Below, in pieces: positions 1-6,865 of a DNA stretch of 9,970 bases (positions within the stretch are counted from its first letter, which is position 1; every line of letters begins with the position of its first letter). Under the pieces are notes generated by a model, which was not told where the DNA came from, did not search any database, and worked only from the letters and a program-made list of their open reading frames with translations. Source of the stretch: an uncultured Flavobacteriales bacterium (GTDB taxonomy: Bacteria > Bacteroidota > Bacteroidia > Flavobacteriales_D > Sanyastnellaceae). Position numbers and translations under genes: made by a program. The stretch covers positions 1 to 9,970 of the forward strand of contig CALKUW010000288.1 of assembly GCA_937996585.1 (NCBI GenBank), read 5' to 3'.

Positions 1-1971
1 GAGGATGCCGGGCGTGATGTGTTTGCCCTTGGCATCGATGCGGGTCAAGGCGGGGACGTTCTTGCCGAATACGGCGGAAGGATCCAGTGACTGCCCCACC
101 GCCTTGATTCGGCCGCGGTGCACGATGACCTCTCCGTCCTCGATTTTTCCCTCCGGCCCGCAAGTCCACACCGTGGCTCCCACGAAATGCCAAGAACCCT
201 GCTCCGGCAACTGTGTCCGTCCGTAGGCGCTGAACGGATACAGCATCGGGCCCGGACCCGTGGGACCTGCATCGGCTTCAGATTCTTCCGCAGCCTCTGA
301 TTCACCATCCGCCGTTTCCGCACCGTCATCCTCGGATCCACCGCGGTTCTTCTTTCCGGCTTCCTGGCGCAAGGCCGCCCATTCGATCCATGTACCGTCC
401 GGACGCTCCCCGCGCCCGTCGATGATGCGGCTGCCCTCATAGACATTGCCTACCAAGCGGAAGGCGCCCTCCTCCTCGTCGAGCAGGCGGAGCACGATGT
501 CACGGCCATCAAGGGACACCTTGGCCTTCCCGGCCAGCGAGTCGATGTCCTCCTCTGAAGTCCCGGCCGCCCACCAGCGACCGCGCGGCCCCTTCTCTCC
601 ATCCTTGATCTCGAGCACCAGGTCGTCGCCATCCAGATTCAGGCTGTAACGCCCGGCCACTTCCACCTTGCCCAGCGGCTCGAGCTCGTGGGGCTTGCCT
701 TGGACGACGTTCCAATGGAGCGTCGTGCCCTCATCGAACAAGGGACCATCGCAAACGAGGAAGTTCGCCTCGAGGCCGGCCGCAAGCGTGCCGACACGGT
801 CCGAAGCGCCAATCATCTCAGCCGGCACACGCGTCAAAGCATCCAGGGCCTGCTCGGGCGAAAGCCCTTGCGCCACCGCTTTGCGGACATTGGCGAGGAA
901 TTGACTGCCCTTGTCCACACCGTTCATGGTGAGGGCCATGGGAATGCCCGCCTCCGCCACGCGGGCGGGATTGCCCGGCGCCCATTCCCAATGCTTCATC
1001 TCGGTCAGGGACACGAGGCGGGCGAGGTAGGGGTCTCCGACATCTATGGCGGAAGGGAAATCGACCGGAACGATCAAGGCGCCCCCTGTGGCCGCGATGT
1101 CCTCCAGCCGCTGGTAGGCATCACCGCCGCCGAGGAAGGCGTATTGAATGCCGAACTCGTCGCCTACACGGTCCGCACGCAGGGCATCGAGCCACCCCCC
1201 GGCCGCGAAGAAATGCGGCAGGTCCCCGGCGTCATTGAACGCCTCAAGCGACAGATTGCGTTCCTCCGGCGCATCAAATTGACCGTACCACTCGGCATCA
1301 CAGAAGGTCTGGCGCAACAGGGCGATGCTGCCCATCAGGGAGCTCGGGTAATTCTGGCGCGAAGAGCCTTTGGAGAAGCTGTGCCAGGCCGCCACCCGCG
1401 GCTCGAGCACGGCGTGATTGGCATCATCGCTCAGGGCCACCAACGCGGCCGTGCCCCGGACGATACCGTCCTGCCGGTGCGTCACCACCGCGCCGAAACC
1501 GCCCGACCGGTGGGCCTTGGCCGCCTTGCCTGAGGGCACGAAGGCCACGGCTGCATCGAATTCCGGGTGCAGCGCACTGTTCCAACCGAGGGCGGCCTCG
1601 CTATCCTCGCGCTCGTAGTGGGGCTTGCCATCCCACCGGGCACGCTCCCCCTTCTCGATGCCCCAACCGGCGTAGAGGTCCACGAAGGAGGGGTAAACCT
1701 CCTTGCCCGTCAGGTCATGTCGCACCACAGGCTCGGCCGAACTGAAGGTCCCGGTGCCGACCGCTTCGATGCGGCCGCGGCGCACGGCAACGTATCCATT
1801 CTCTATGACCTCATCCGCGGAGAGGTGCACGCGCGCGCCTTCATAGGCGTGCAATTCGGTCTGGGCATCCGGTGTGCCATTGACGGGAAAGGTCGAACCG
1901 GACTGGGCCAGCAACATGGAGCTGGCGGCGAGGCCGGACAACAGGATGACGAAAGGGTGGAATCGGTTCAT
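1..1971 (-). CDS. Tandem-domain secreted amidohydrolase (partial, C-terminus beyond left edge)
   Basis: Read on the minus strand, an ATG at 1971-1969 opens a frame of 657 codons with no stop up to base 1, so the C-terminus lies outside the window. Residues 1-22 form a signal peptide (MNRF, then a hydrophobic stretch ending LLA before QS), so the product is exported. Residues about 40-425 match an amidohydrolase/imidazolonepropionase-like fold: a VAVRRGRIEAVG start, and late motifs such as ALIVPVDFP, LKHWEW-like EMKHWEWAPGNPA, and RKAVAQGLSPEQALDALT. Where active members have PGFxDxHxH, this protein has PSFVDLYAG (residues 95-101), so this first module should not bind metal in the usual way. 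Residues 430-535 look like a beta-rich linker, and 540-575 a Glu/Asp/Gly-rich linker. A second amidohydrolase module begins near 595 (VWTCGPEGKIEDGEVIVHRGRI) and reaches HITPGIL, just before its expected metal motif. The layout fits the roughly 1000-residue tandem amidohydrolases common in Bacteroidota. The substrate is unknown; peptidase or imidazolonepropionase-like activity is only family-level inference. Confidence 0.88.
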   Translation of the reverse strand, partial: MNRFHPFVILLSGLAASSMLLAQSGSTFPVNGTPDAQTELHAYEGARVHLSADEVIENGYVAVRRGRIEAVGTGTFSSAEPVVRHDLTGKEVYPSFVDLYAGWGIEKGERARWDGKPHYEREDSEAALGWNSALHPEFDAAVAFVPSGKAAKAHRSGGFGAVVTHRQDGIVRGTAALVALSDDANHAVLEPRVAAWHSFSKGSSRQNYPSSLMGSIALLRQTFCDAEWYGQFDAPEERNLSLEAFNDAGDLPHFFAAGGWLDALRADRVGDEFGIQYAFLGGGDAYQRLEDIAATGGALIVPVDFPSAIDVGDPYLARLVSLTEMKHWEWAPGNPARVAEAGIPMALTMNGVDKGSQFLANVRKAVAQGLSPEQALDALTRVPAEMIGASDRVGTLAAGLEANFLVCDGPLFDEGTTLHWNVVQGKPHELEPLGKVEVAGRYSLNLDGDDLVLEIKDGEKGPRGRWWAAGTSEEDIDSLAGKAKVSLDGRDIVLRLLDEEEGAFRLVGNVYEGSRIIDGRGERPDGTWIEWAALRQEAGKKNRGGSEDDGAETADGESEAAEESEADAGPTGPGPMLYPFSAYGRTQLPEQGSWHFVGATVWTCGPEGKIEDGEVIVHRGRIKAVGQSLDPSAVFGKNVPALTRIDAKGKHITPGIL

Positions 1972-2071
1972 CTGGCGTTGGAATCGGAAGCGGAAAGATA
2001 TCGGGAACCCGCGCACTGTCGCACGGGCACGTCCATGTACTCGACACGCCGCTGTGTTCGATATTCGCCGT
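1972..2071. promoter_or_regulatory. Divergent intergenic spacer
   Basis: These 100 bases separate the minus-strand amidohydrolase from the plus-strand iron-sulfur gene and must carry both promoters. On the minus strand, 2000-1993 reads TATCTTTC, one base from the Bacteroidota -7 consensus TAnnTTTG, and lies 21 bases before the ATG. No matching TTG-type -33 element is seen upstream, so this is weak. No good plus-strand promoter was recognised. A short imperfect hairpin (TCGACAC at 2041-2047 against GTGTTCGA at 2054-2061) lies just before the plus-strand start; its role is unknown. Confidence 0.3.
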
Positions 2072-2701
2072 ATGAGCCAACCCGTCAGCGTATATGCGGA
2101 AATGACCCCCAATCCCGAGGTCATGAAGTTCGTGGCCGACCGGCCCCTCATCGAAGGGGCCGCTCAGGCGGAATTCATCAGCAAGGCGGCCACGGTGGGC
2201 TACAGCAGCCTCGCCGAAGAGCTGTTCAATTTCCCCTTCGTCACCGGGGTGTTCATCAGCGGCACCTTCGTCTCCGTGACCAAGGATGACACCATCGGAT
2301 GGGAGATGATCACCATGCAGATGCGGGAGTACATCCAAGGCTGGCTGTCGGAACACGACACCGCCGTGGAGCAGGTTCCTCCCCTACAGGCCCCGACCGA
2401 ATCCGCATCGCCGTCCGGCGCGGCGGACAGTACGGGAGCGGTCACCCTCGATGACGCGGACATCGTCCCCACCGAACACGACGACGCCATCAAGGCACTG
2501 TTGGAGGAGTTCGTCCGTCCTGCCGTGGAGGCCGACGGTGGTGCCATCGACTTCCGCGCCTTCGTGGAAGGCACGGTGCACGTGCGTTTGCGCGGCGCCT
2601 GCGCAGGATGCCCCTCCTCCACCGCCACCCTCAAGGATGGCATCGAACGGCTGCTGACCTCCAAACTCGACGTAGTCGAATCCGTCGTCGCCTCGGTCTG
2701 A
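2072..2701 (+). CDS. Nfu/NifU-type iron-sulfur cluster protein
   Basis: A 209-residue protein predicted to carry and deliver Fe-S clusters in the cytoplasm. Residues 7-95 match the Nfu N-terminal domain (VYAEMTPNPEVMKFV, then FPFVTGVFISGTFVSVT). Residues 100-135 are a low-complexity Pro/Ala/Ser/Asp linker. Residues 137-205 are the NifU C-terminal domain with the signature FVRPAVEADGGAIDF and the cluster-binding CAGC pair (C177 and C180). Length and domain order are normal for two-domain Nfu proteins. The start at 2072 is preferred because homologues begin a few residues before VYAE; the frame stays open upstream to an ATG at 1874, but that extension is unlike the family and overlaps the amidohydrolase gene. 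No Shine-Dalgarno sequence is evident, which is usual in Bacteroidota. The stop is 4 bases before the next gene's ATG, so the two are very likely co-transcribed. Confidence 0.92.
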   Translation: MSQPVSVYAEMTPNPEVMKFVADRPLIEGAAQAEFISKAATVGYSSLAEELFNFPFVTGVFISGTFVSVTKDDTIGWEMITMQMREYIQGWLSEHDTAVEQVPPLQAPTESASPSGAADSTGAVTLDDADIVPTEHDDAIKALLEEFVRPAVEADGGAIDFRAFVEGTVHVRLRGACAGCPSSTATLKDGIERLLTSKLDVVESVVASV

Positions 2702-2705
2702 AAGC

Positions 2706-3458
2706 ATGGCCGATCCCACGCACATCGGTTCCCAATTGCGCCATTACCGCAAGCAACGCGGGTGGACGCAAACGGAGCTCGCTGAACGGACCGGCCTGAA
2801 ACGCACCGCACTCGGCGCCTACGAGGAAGGCCGGGCGGAACCCCGGCTCGCGGCCCTGGTGCGGCTCGCCCATGTGCTCGACGTCTCCCTCGACGCCCTC
2901 GTGCTCGGCGGCACGGAACGGCGCATGGAACAGGACGTCCGCGTCCTGCCGATCCCCGTGGAGGGCGACAGCGGGCGCGAACGGATATCCGCCGTCGGAA
3001 TCAAGGCAGCCGCAGGATACGCCGCAGGCCTGGGTGACCCGGAGTGGATGGCCGCCCTGCCCCATTTCAACCTGCCCATCCCCGAGATTCCCCAGGACAG
3101 GACGCTGCGCTTCTTCCAAATCGAAGGCGACAGCATGTTGCCGTTGCCGAGCGGCACCTGGGTGCTGTCCGAATTCGTGGAACGGCTTGATGCCATGGGC
3201 GGAGGACGGCCCCACATCCTATCGACCCGGGACGATGGATTGCTGTTCAAGCGGGTCGAGAACCGGCTGGACCGGGAGGGGGATTTCCTGCTGGTCTCGA
3301 ACAATCCAGCCTACGCCCCGTACGCCTATCCACCGGAGAACATCCGTGAAGCCTGGAGGGCCATTGGCTGGTTCTCAACCGATTGGCCCCAAACCACAGC
3401 CGACATCGCTTCGGCCCTGGCTGAAATCAAGGATAGTATAAGAGGTCAAAAGGGGTAA
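2706..3458 (+). CDS. XRE-S24 LexA-like self-cleaving transcriptional repressor
   Basis: A 250-residue two-domain regulator. Residues 7-66 form an XRE/Cro-type helix-turn-helix (SQLRHYRKQRGWTQTELAERTG, with a recognition helix around LKRTALGAYEEGRAEP). Residues about 96-225 are a LexA/UmuD/CI-type S24 peptidase domain. A cleavage site A103-G104 lies within KAAAGY, the nucleophile S143 within IEGDSMLP, and the general base K182 within LLFKRVE. The Ser-Lys spacing of 39 is close to the 37 in E. coli LexA (S119/K156). By family knowledge such proteins bind operators as dimers and cleave themselves when stimulated by RecA on single-stranded DNA, which relieves repression. Unlike true LexA, the DNA-binding domain is XRE rather than winged-helix. 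It follows the Nfu gene by 4 bases and lies two genes upstream of a translesion-polymerase operon, which makes that operon a likely target. A phage-CI-like or general stress regulator remains possible. The chemistry is well supported; the target is inferred. Confidence 0.9.
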   Translation: MADPTHIGSQLRHYRKQRGWTQTELAERTGLKRTALGAYEEGRAEPRLAALVRLAHVLDVSLDALVLGGTERRMEQDVRVLPIPVEGDSGRERISAVGIKAAAGYAAGLGDPEWMAALPHFNLPIPEIPQDRTLRFFQIEGDSMLPLPSGTWVLSEFVERLDAMGGGRPHILSTRDDGLLFKRVENRLDREGDFLLVSNNPAYAPYAYPPENIREAWRAIGWFSTDWPQTTADIASALAEIKDSIRGQKG

Positions 3459-3507
3459 AAAAGTAGTCGTAAAGCATATAAACGTCTACAAAACGGAATA
3501 CTGAGAA
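3459..3507 (+). promoter_or_regulatory. AT-rich spacer with imperfect inverted repeat, probable promoter
   Basis: This 49-base gap is strikingly AT-rich against its GC-rich surroundings, as promoters often are. It holds an imperfect inverted repeat, GTAGTCGT (3463-3470) and ACGTCTAC (3482-3489), matching at 7 of 8 positions around an 11-base AT-rich centre that includes CATATAA. A repressor or other dimer could bind here, and the centre could be a -10-like element, but no convincing -33/-7 pair was found. It does not resemble the inverted repeat at 5601-5621. There is no U-tract after it, so it is not an obvious terminator. Confidence 0.35.
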
Positions 3508-5559
3508 GTGGTGGAATCGCACATCCATCGCTATCTTCAATACATGTCTTCACCACTCGCCGCCATCAGTACCGTCCTCGGACTGATGGTGTGCACCCTG
3601 TCTCCCCTCGCCACGGCCGCGCAGAAGATGTACGGCCTGCCCGCATCGGCCATGCACGACCATGCGGCGTGTGGAGTGCAGGGTTGCGACGGACTGGTGG
3701 GCATTCCCCAGGACCGGTTCGTCCACATCCCCCCTCCAGCCAACCGGCGCAGCTCGGTCGCCACCATCAACGTATCCTACGTCAACTTCCCGCCGGACGC
3801 GGAGGCGGCATTCCAATACGCGGTCAACATCTGGGCCGGCTACGTCTACAGCGATGTCGCCATCGAAGTGGAGGCCACGTGGGCATCGCTGGGTACCAAC
3901 ATCCTGGGTTCGGCCTCCCCGAGCACCGTCCACCGCAATTTCGCCGGTGCCACCGCCCCGGACGTCTACTACCCGGCCGCCCTGGCCAATCAGCTCGCCG
4001 CCTCCGACCTCGACGCCAACTCCTCGGACATCTCCTGCAACTTCGGCAGCGACGTGAACTGGTACTTCGGCCTGGATGGCAACGTGCCGCCCGGCGCCTA
4101 CGATTTCGTCACGGTCGTGCTGCACGAACTCTGCCACGGCCTGGGATTCATCGGCAGTGCCAACGTCGCCGGCAATACCGGCTTCATCGGCCAGAGCGGA
4201 TCCCCCTTCGTCTACGACACCTTCATCAACGACAACAACACCGGCGGCAGCCTGCTCGACATCAACGTCGGCACGGGAGCCATGGGGGATGCCCTGACGG
4301 GCGGCGGACTCGTGTGGTCCGGCCCGGGAGGCCTTGCCGCCGCCATCGTCCCGCCCGGGATCTACGCCCCTGACCCCTGGGAACCCGGTGCCAGCTTCTC
4401 CCACCTCAGGGAGGACATGTACCTGTCCGGTGACCAGAACGCCCTGATGACGCCCAGCCTCAACACCGGCGAAGCCATCCACAACCCCGGTCCCATCGTG
4501 GCGGGCATGTTCTCGGACATGGGGTGGGGCGTCCAGGGCTGCGCCATTTCCTCCGTGCTGCCCGGTGCACAATTGGACTGCAATCCGGCCACGAACACCT
4601 ACAGCCAACAGCTCATCCTCCTCTATGACAATGCCCCGGCAGGACTCATCAATGTGAATGGTTCCCTCTTCACCATCTCCGGCAGTCCTCAGACGATCAG
4701 CCTGAACAACCTCCCTTCGAACGGCGCCCCGGTGGATGTGACGGTCTTCTTTACCGGCGACCCGGATTGCGCCACGACCTATCCCGCCCTGTTCACCGCG
4801 CCCGAACCCTGCGCCGGCGGAACCTGCGACCTCACCTCGTATACCCTTGTCAACCAAACCGCATGCAACCCCGTGGACGGCACCTACAACCAAACCATCA
4901 ACCTCGGGTTTGCCTTCTCCGCAGGAGCGGGTGACGTCATCGTCAACGGCCAGCAGTTTCCGGTGACCAACGGCCTCGCCGTGGCCGAACTCACCGGGCT
5001 CGTCGCTGACGGCGAACCCGTGGACATGCTGATCACCTTCACGGAAAGCGATGCCTGCTCCTTTGCCGTATTCGATGCGTGGACGGCACCACCGCCCTGC
5101 CCCTGCGCCATCACCCTTGAAGTGGACGCGGTCGGAACCTGTGAATCCACGAGTGCCACCTACGATGTCGACCTCCTCGTCCACATCGTGAACCCCCCCT
5201 TCACCGGTTTGCTGGACGTCGGGGGCAACCTCTTTGAGGTCCCGCCCACTTCCGGAAGCTATGCCACCACCCTTTCCGGGCTGCCCTCGGACGGTGGTAC
5301 AGCCAGTGCGGGCGCCTATTTCACGGACCTGCCCTCCTGCAGTTCGCCCGCAGACCTCACAACCTGGACGGCCCCCAGCTCCTGCGAATGTCCCGGCGAC
5401 CTCGACGGGGACGGCATCATCGGCGTGTCGGATACGCTCGACATGCTCGCCAACTTCGGCTGCATCGGGGCGGACTGCGTGGGCGACATCGATGGCGACA
5501 CCATCGTCGGTGTGTCCGACATCCTCGAGCTGCTCTCCGCGTTCGGCGCCAACTGCTGA
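3508..5559 (+). CDS. Secreted zinc-metalloprotease-like protein with dockerin-like C-terminus
   Basis: A 683-residue exported protein if it starts at the GTG at 3508; an ATG at 3544 gives 671 residues and a shorter signal peptide. The hydrophobic segment PLAAISTVLGLMVCTLSPLATA is a signal peptide in either case, and neither start has a clear ribosome binding site. Numbering from 3508, residues about 85-345 form a metalloprotease-like domain with HELCHGLGF at 206-214. H206 and H210 would bind zinc and E207 would be the catalytic base. The third His of the metzincin motif HExxHxxGxxH is replaced by Gly; H299 in FSHLRED is a candidate third ligand, followed by a Met-turn-like ALMTP (M314) and a GMFSDMGWG ending. 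Residues about 351-626 carry three repeats with paired cysteines, and 629-683 two dockerin-like repeats. Proteolysis of extracellular or surface protein is family-level inference. It sits between the repressor and the polymerase operon, with no obvious functional link to either. Confidence 0.82.
   Translation: MVESHIHRYLQYMSSPLAAISTVLGLMVCTLSPLATAAQKMYGLPASAMHDHAACGVQGCDGLVGIPQDRFVHIPPPANRRSSVATINVSYVNFPPDAEAAFQYAVNIWAGYVYSDVAIEVEATWASLGTNILGSASPSTVHRNFAGATAPDVYYPAALANQLAASDLDANSSDISCNFGSDVNWYFGLDGNVPPGAYDFVTVVLHELCHGLGFIGSANVAGNTGFIGQSGSPFVYDTFINDNNTGGSLLDINVGTGAMGDALTGGGLVWSGPGGLAAAIVPPGIYAPDPWEPGASFSHLREDMYLSGDQNALMTPSLNTGEAIHNPGPIVAGMFSDMGWGVQGCAISSVLPGAQLDCNPATNTYSQQLILLYDNAPAGLINVNGSLFTISGSPQTISLNNLPSNGAPVDVTVFFTGDPDCATTYPALFTAPEPCAGGTCDLTSYTLVNQTACNPVDGTYNQTINLGFAFSAGAGDVIVNGQQFPVTNGLAVAELTGLVADGEPVDMLITFTESDACSFAVFDAWTAPPPCPCAITLEVDAVGTCESTSATYDVDLLVHIVNPPFTGLLDVGGNLFEVPPTSGSYATTLSGLPSDGGTASAGAYFTDLPSCSSPADLTTWTAPSSCECPGDLDGDGIIGVSDTLDMLANFGCIGADCVGDIDGDTIVGVSDILELLSAFGANC
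4558..5385 (+). repeat. Three tandem ~90-residue Cys-containing repeats within the protease
   Basis: Three divergent protein-level repeats are visible: about 4558-4812, 4825-5100 and 5101-5385. Each starts near an early Cys (LDCNP, TACNP, GTCES). Each continues with a beta-rich pattern, a V/L-x-G-x-x-F strand (VNGSLFTI, VNGQQFPV, VGGNLFEV) and an L-x-x-L-P/V-x-(D/N)-G turn (LNNLPSNGAP, LTGLVADGEP, LSGLPSDGGT). Each ends in a Cys followed by a W/F-T-A-P segment (FTAPEPC, WTAPPPC, WTAPSSC). They look like immunoglobulin-like or fibronectin-like stalk modules in a secreted protein, possibly disulfide-stabilised. The family is not recognised. Confidence 0.65.
5389..5556 (+). repeat. Pair of dockerin-like calcium-binding repeats
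   Basis: Two EF-hand-type loops lie 29 residues apart at the extreme C-terminus: DLDGDGIIGVSDTLDMLANFG (from 5398) and DIDGDTIVGVSDILELLSAFG (from 5485). The D-x-D-x-D-G spacing, the later Asp, and the L-x-x-L-x-x-FG helix end are those of dockerin type I repeats. The second copy has Thr where Gly is usual. Cysteines flank each repeat. No cohesin is seen in the window. In many Bacteroidota secreted proteins such CPGDLDGDG tails end the protein in place of a type IX secretion sorting domain, so an anchoring or sorting role is possible. Confidence 0.72.
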
Positions 5560-5600
5560 CCCCGGAAACAAAATTTCACCCCATCAACGGTACGCATGAA

Positions 5601-5621
5601 AATGCCAACTAAATTGGCATT
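5601..5621. promoter_or_regulatory. Perfect inverted repeat, candidate operator of the polymerase operon
   Basis: Arms AATGCCAA (5601-5608) and TTGGCATT (5614-5621) are exact reverse complements around a 5-base spacer CTAAA. The site ends 14 bases before the ATG of the Y-family polymerase gene. TAAATTGG at 5610-5617, inside it, is one base from the Bacteroidota -7 element TAnnTTTG, so a bound protein could cover the promoter. No good -33 element was found at the expected distance. The size and symmetry fit a dimeric helix-turn-helix repressor such as the XRE-S24 protein encoded at 2706-3458. That pairing is an inference. Confidence 0.5.
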
Positions 5622-5635
5622 CCATTTCCGTTGAC

Positions 5636-6853
5636 ATGTCCTCCACGCGCTCCGTCCTCCACCTCGACCTCGACACCTTCTTCGTGTCGGTAGAGCGGCT
5701 CATGGACAGCCGGCTCAACGGGAAGCCGCTGCTCATCGGCGGTACGGGCGACCGCGGGGTGGTGGCCTCCTGCAGCTACGAGGCCCGGAAGTTCGGCGTC
5801 CACTCCGGCATGCCCATGCGGATGGCGCGGGAGCTCTGTCCCGAAGCGGTGGTCATCCGGGGGAACTCCATGAACTACTCCAAGCATTCGCACGCGGTCA
5901 CCGACATCGTCCGCGAGGCCGTCCCCGTCTGCGAGAAGACCTCCATCGACGAGTTCTACGCCGACCTCACCGGCATGGACCGCTTCTTCGGCTGCTGGCA
6001 GTACGCACGAGAACTGCGGGAGCGCATCATCCGCGAGACCGGCTTGCCCATCTCCTTCGGCTTGTCGGAGAACAAGACCGTTTCCAAGGTGGCGACCGGA
6101 GAGGCCAAACCCAACAACGCCCTGCGCATCGACCGCGGTACCGAGCGGCCCTTCCTCGCGCCGTTGGGCATCCGCAAGATTCCCATGGTCGGCGAGAAGA
6201 CCTACCAGACGCTGCGCAACCTCGGCGTGCGGCGGATCGCCACCCTGCAGGAGATGCCGGTCGACATGATGGAACGGGTACTCGGCAAATCCGGCCGCAT
6301 CATCTGGCGCAAGGCCCAGGGCGAGGACCCCTCTCCGGTCATGCCCACCAGCGAGCGGAAGTCCATCTCCACGGAGCGCACCTTCCGCAAGGACACCACC
6401 GACACCGATCAGCTCCGCGGCATCCTCATCGCCATGGCCGAGAACCTGGCCTTCCAGTTGCGCCGGGGCAACAAGCTCACCGCCTGCATCACCGTCAAGG
6501 TCCGCTACAGCGACTTCGACACCCGCACCCTGCAGGCCCGCATCCCCTACACCGCCGCCGACCACCGCCTCTTGCCCAAGACGCTGGAAATGTTCGAACA
6601 GCTCTACGACCGGCGCGTCCTCGTCCGGCTGGTCGGCGTCCGGTACAGCCACCTCGTGGGCGGCGGCATGCAGATGGACCTGTTCGATGCCGACGAGGAC
6701 CGGCAGGCCCTCTACTCCGCCATGGACCGGCTGCGCGAACGCTTCGGCGACCGGAGCATCGTCTCCGCTGCCAGCCTCGGCGCCCGCACCATCGGCCGAT
6801 CCAATCCCTTTTCGGGCGATGCCCCCCTCCTCCTCGCCAACCGCCACCAGTAA
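5636..6853 (+). CDS. dinB: Y-family translesion DNA polymerase (Pol IV/DinB type)
   Basis: A 405-residue error-prone polymerase that copies past damaged bases. The palm motif HLDLDTFFVSVE gives the metal ligand D11 and the likely steric-gate F16. The second catalytic motif is SIDEFYADLTG with D105 and E106. The finger motif SYEARKFGVHSGMP lies at 48-60, and the helix-hairpin-helix thumb region (IRKIPMVGEKTYQTLRNLG) near 179-198. The little-finger domain follows, around 235-345. Q346-MDLF is a good beta-clamp binding motif, with a further conserved-looking segment after it (MDRLRERFGDRSIV). All catalytic residues are present, so this is an active polymerase rather than an ImuB-type pseudo-polymerase. 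The length is slightly above E. coli DinB. The start at 5636 places the first motif at the usual distance; no Shine-Dalgarno is seen. It is the first gene of an apparent three-gene operon and is preceded by the inverted repeat at 5601-5621. DNA-damage induction is expected but not shown. Confidence 0.95.
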   Translation: MSSTRSVLHLDLDTFFVSVERLMDSRLNGKPLLIGGTGDRGVVASCSYEARKFGVHSGMPMRMARELCPEAVVIRGNSMNYSKHSHAVTDIVREAVPVCEKTSIDEFYADLTGMDRFFGCWQYARELRERIIRETGLPISFGLSENKTVSKVATGEAKPNNALRIDRGTERPFLAPLGIRKIPMVGEKTYQTLRNLGVRRIATLQEMPVDMMERVLGKSGRIIWRKAQGEDPSPVMPTSERKSISTERTFRKDTTDTDQLRGILIAMAENLAFQLRRGNKLTACITVKVRYSDFDTRTLQARIPYTAADHRLLPKTLEMFEQLYDRRVLVRLVGVRYSHLVGGGMQMDLFDADEDRQALYSAMDRLRERFGDRSIVSAASLGARTIGRSNPFSGDAPLLLANRHQ

Positions 6854-6865
6854 ATTGAACCCAGC

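Noticed and set aside
688..1533. 281-codon plus-strand frame inside the amidohydrolase region
   Set aside because: The minus strand has an uninterrupted 657-codon frame with a signal peptide and amidohydrolase motifs, so the plus frame is a shadow.
1874..2071. Longer upstream start for the Nfu gene
   Set aside because: The added 66 residues are Arg-rich, unlike the family, and overlap the 5' end of the divergent amidohydrolase gene. The ATG at 2072 gives the normal Nfu N-terminus.
5389..5556. Dockerin repeats as evidence of a cellulosome
   Set aside because: No cohesin, scaffoldin or glycoside hydrolase is seen in the window, and such repeats also occur in secreted proteins of bacteria without cellulosomes.
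3550..5571. 673-codon open frame on the minus strand opposite the metalloprotease gene
   Set aside because: Its product has no recognisable domain, while the opposite strand encodes a signal peptide, HExxH motif and dockerin repeats. Long antisense frames are expected in GC-rich genes with strong third-position bias.
5601..5621. Inverted repeat read as a rho-independent terminator of the protease gene
   Set aside because: The arms are only 8 bp with low GC, no T-run follows, and the site lies immediately before the next start codon. An operator fits better, though weak termination is not excluded.
5636..6853. Y-family gene as ImuB
   Set aside because: ImuB proteins lack the catalytic acids. 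This protein keeps D11, D105 and E106, so an active Pol IV type is the better call.
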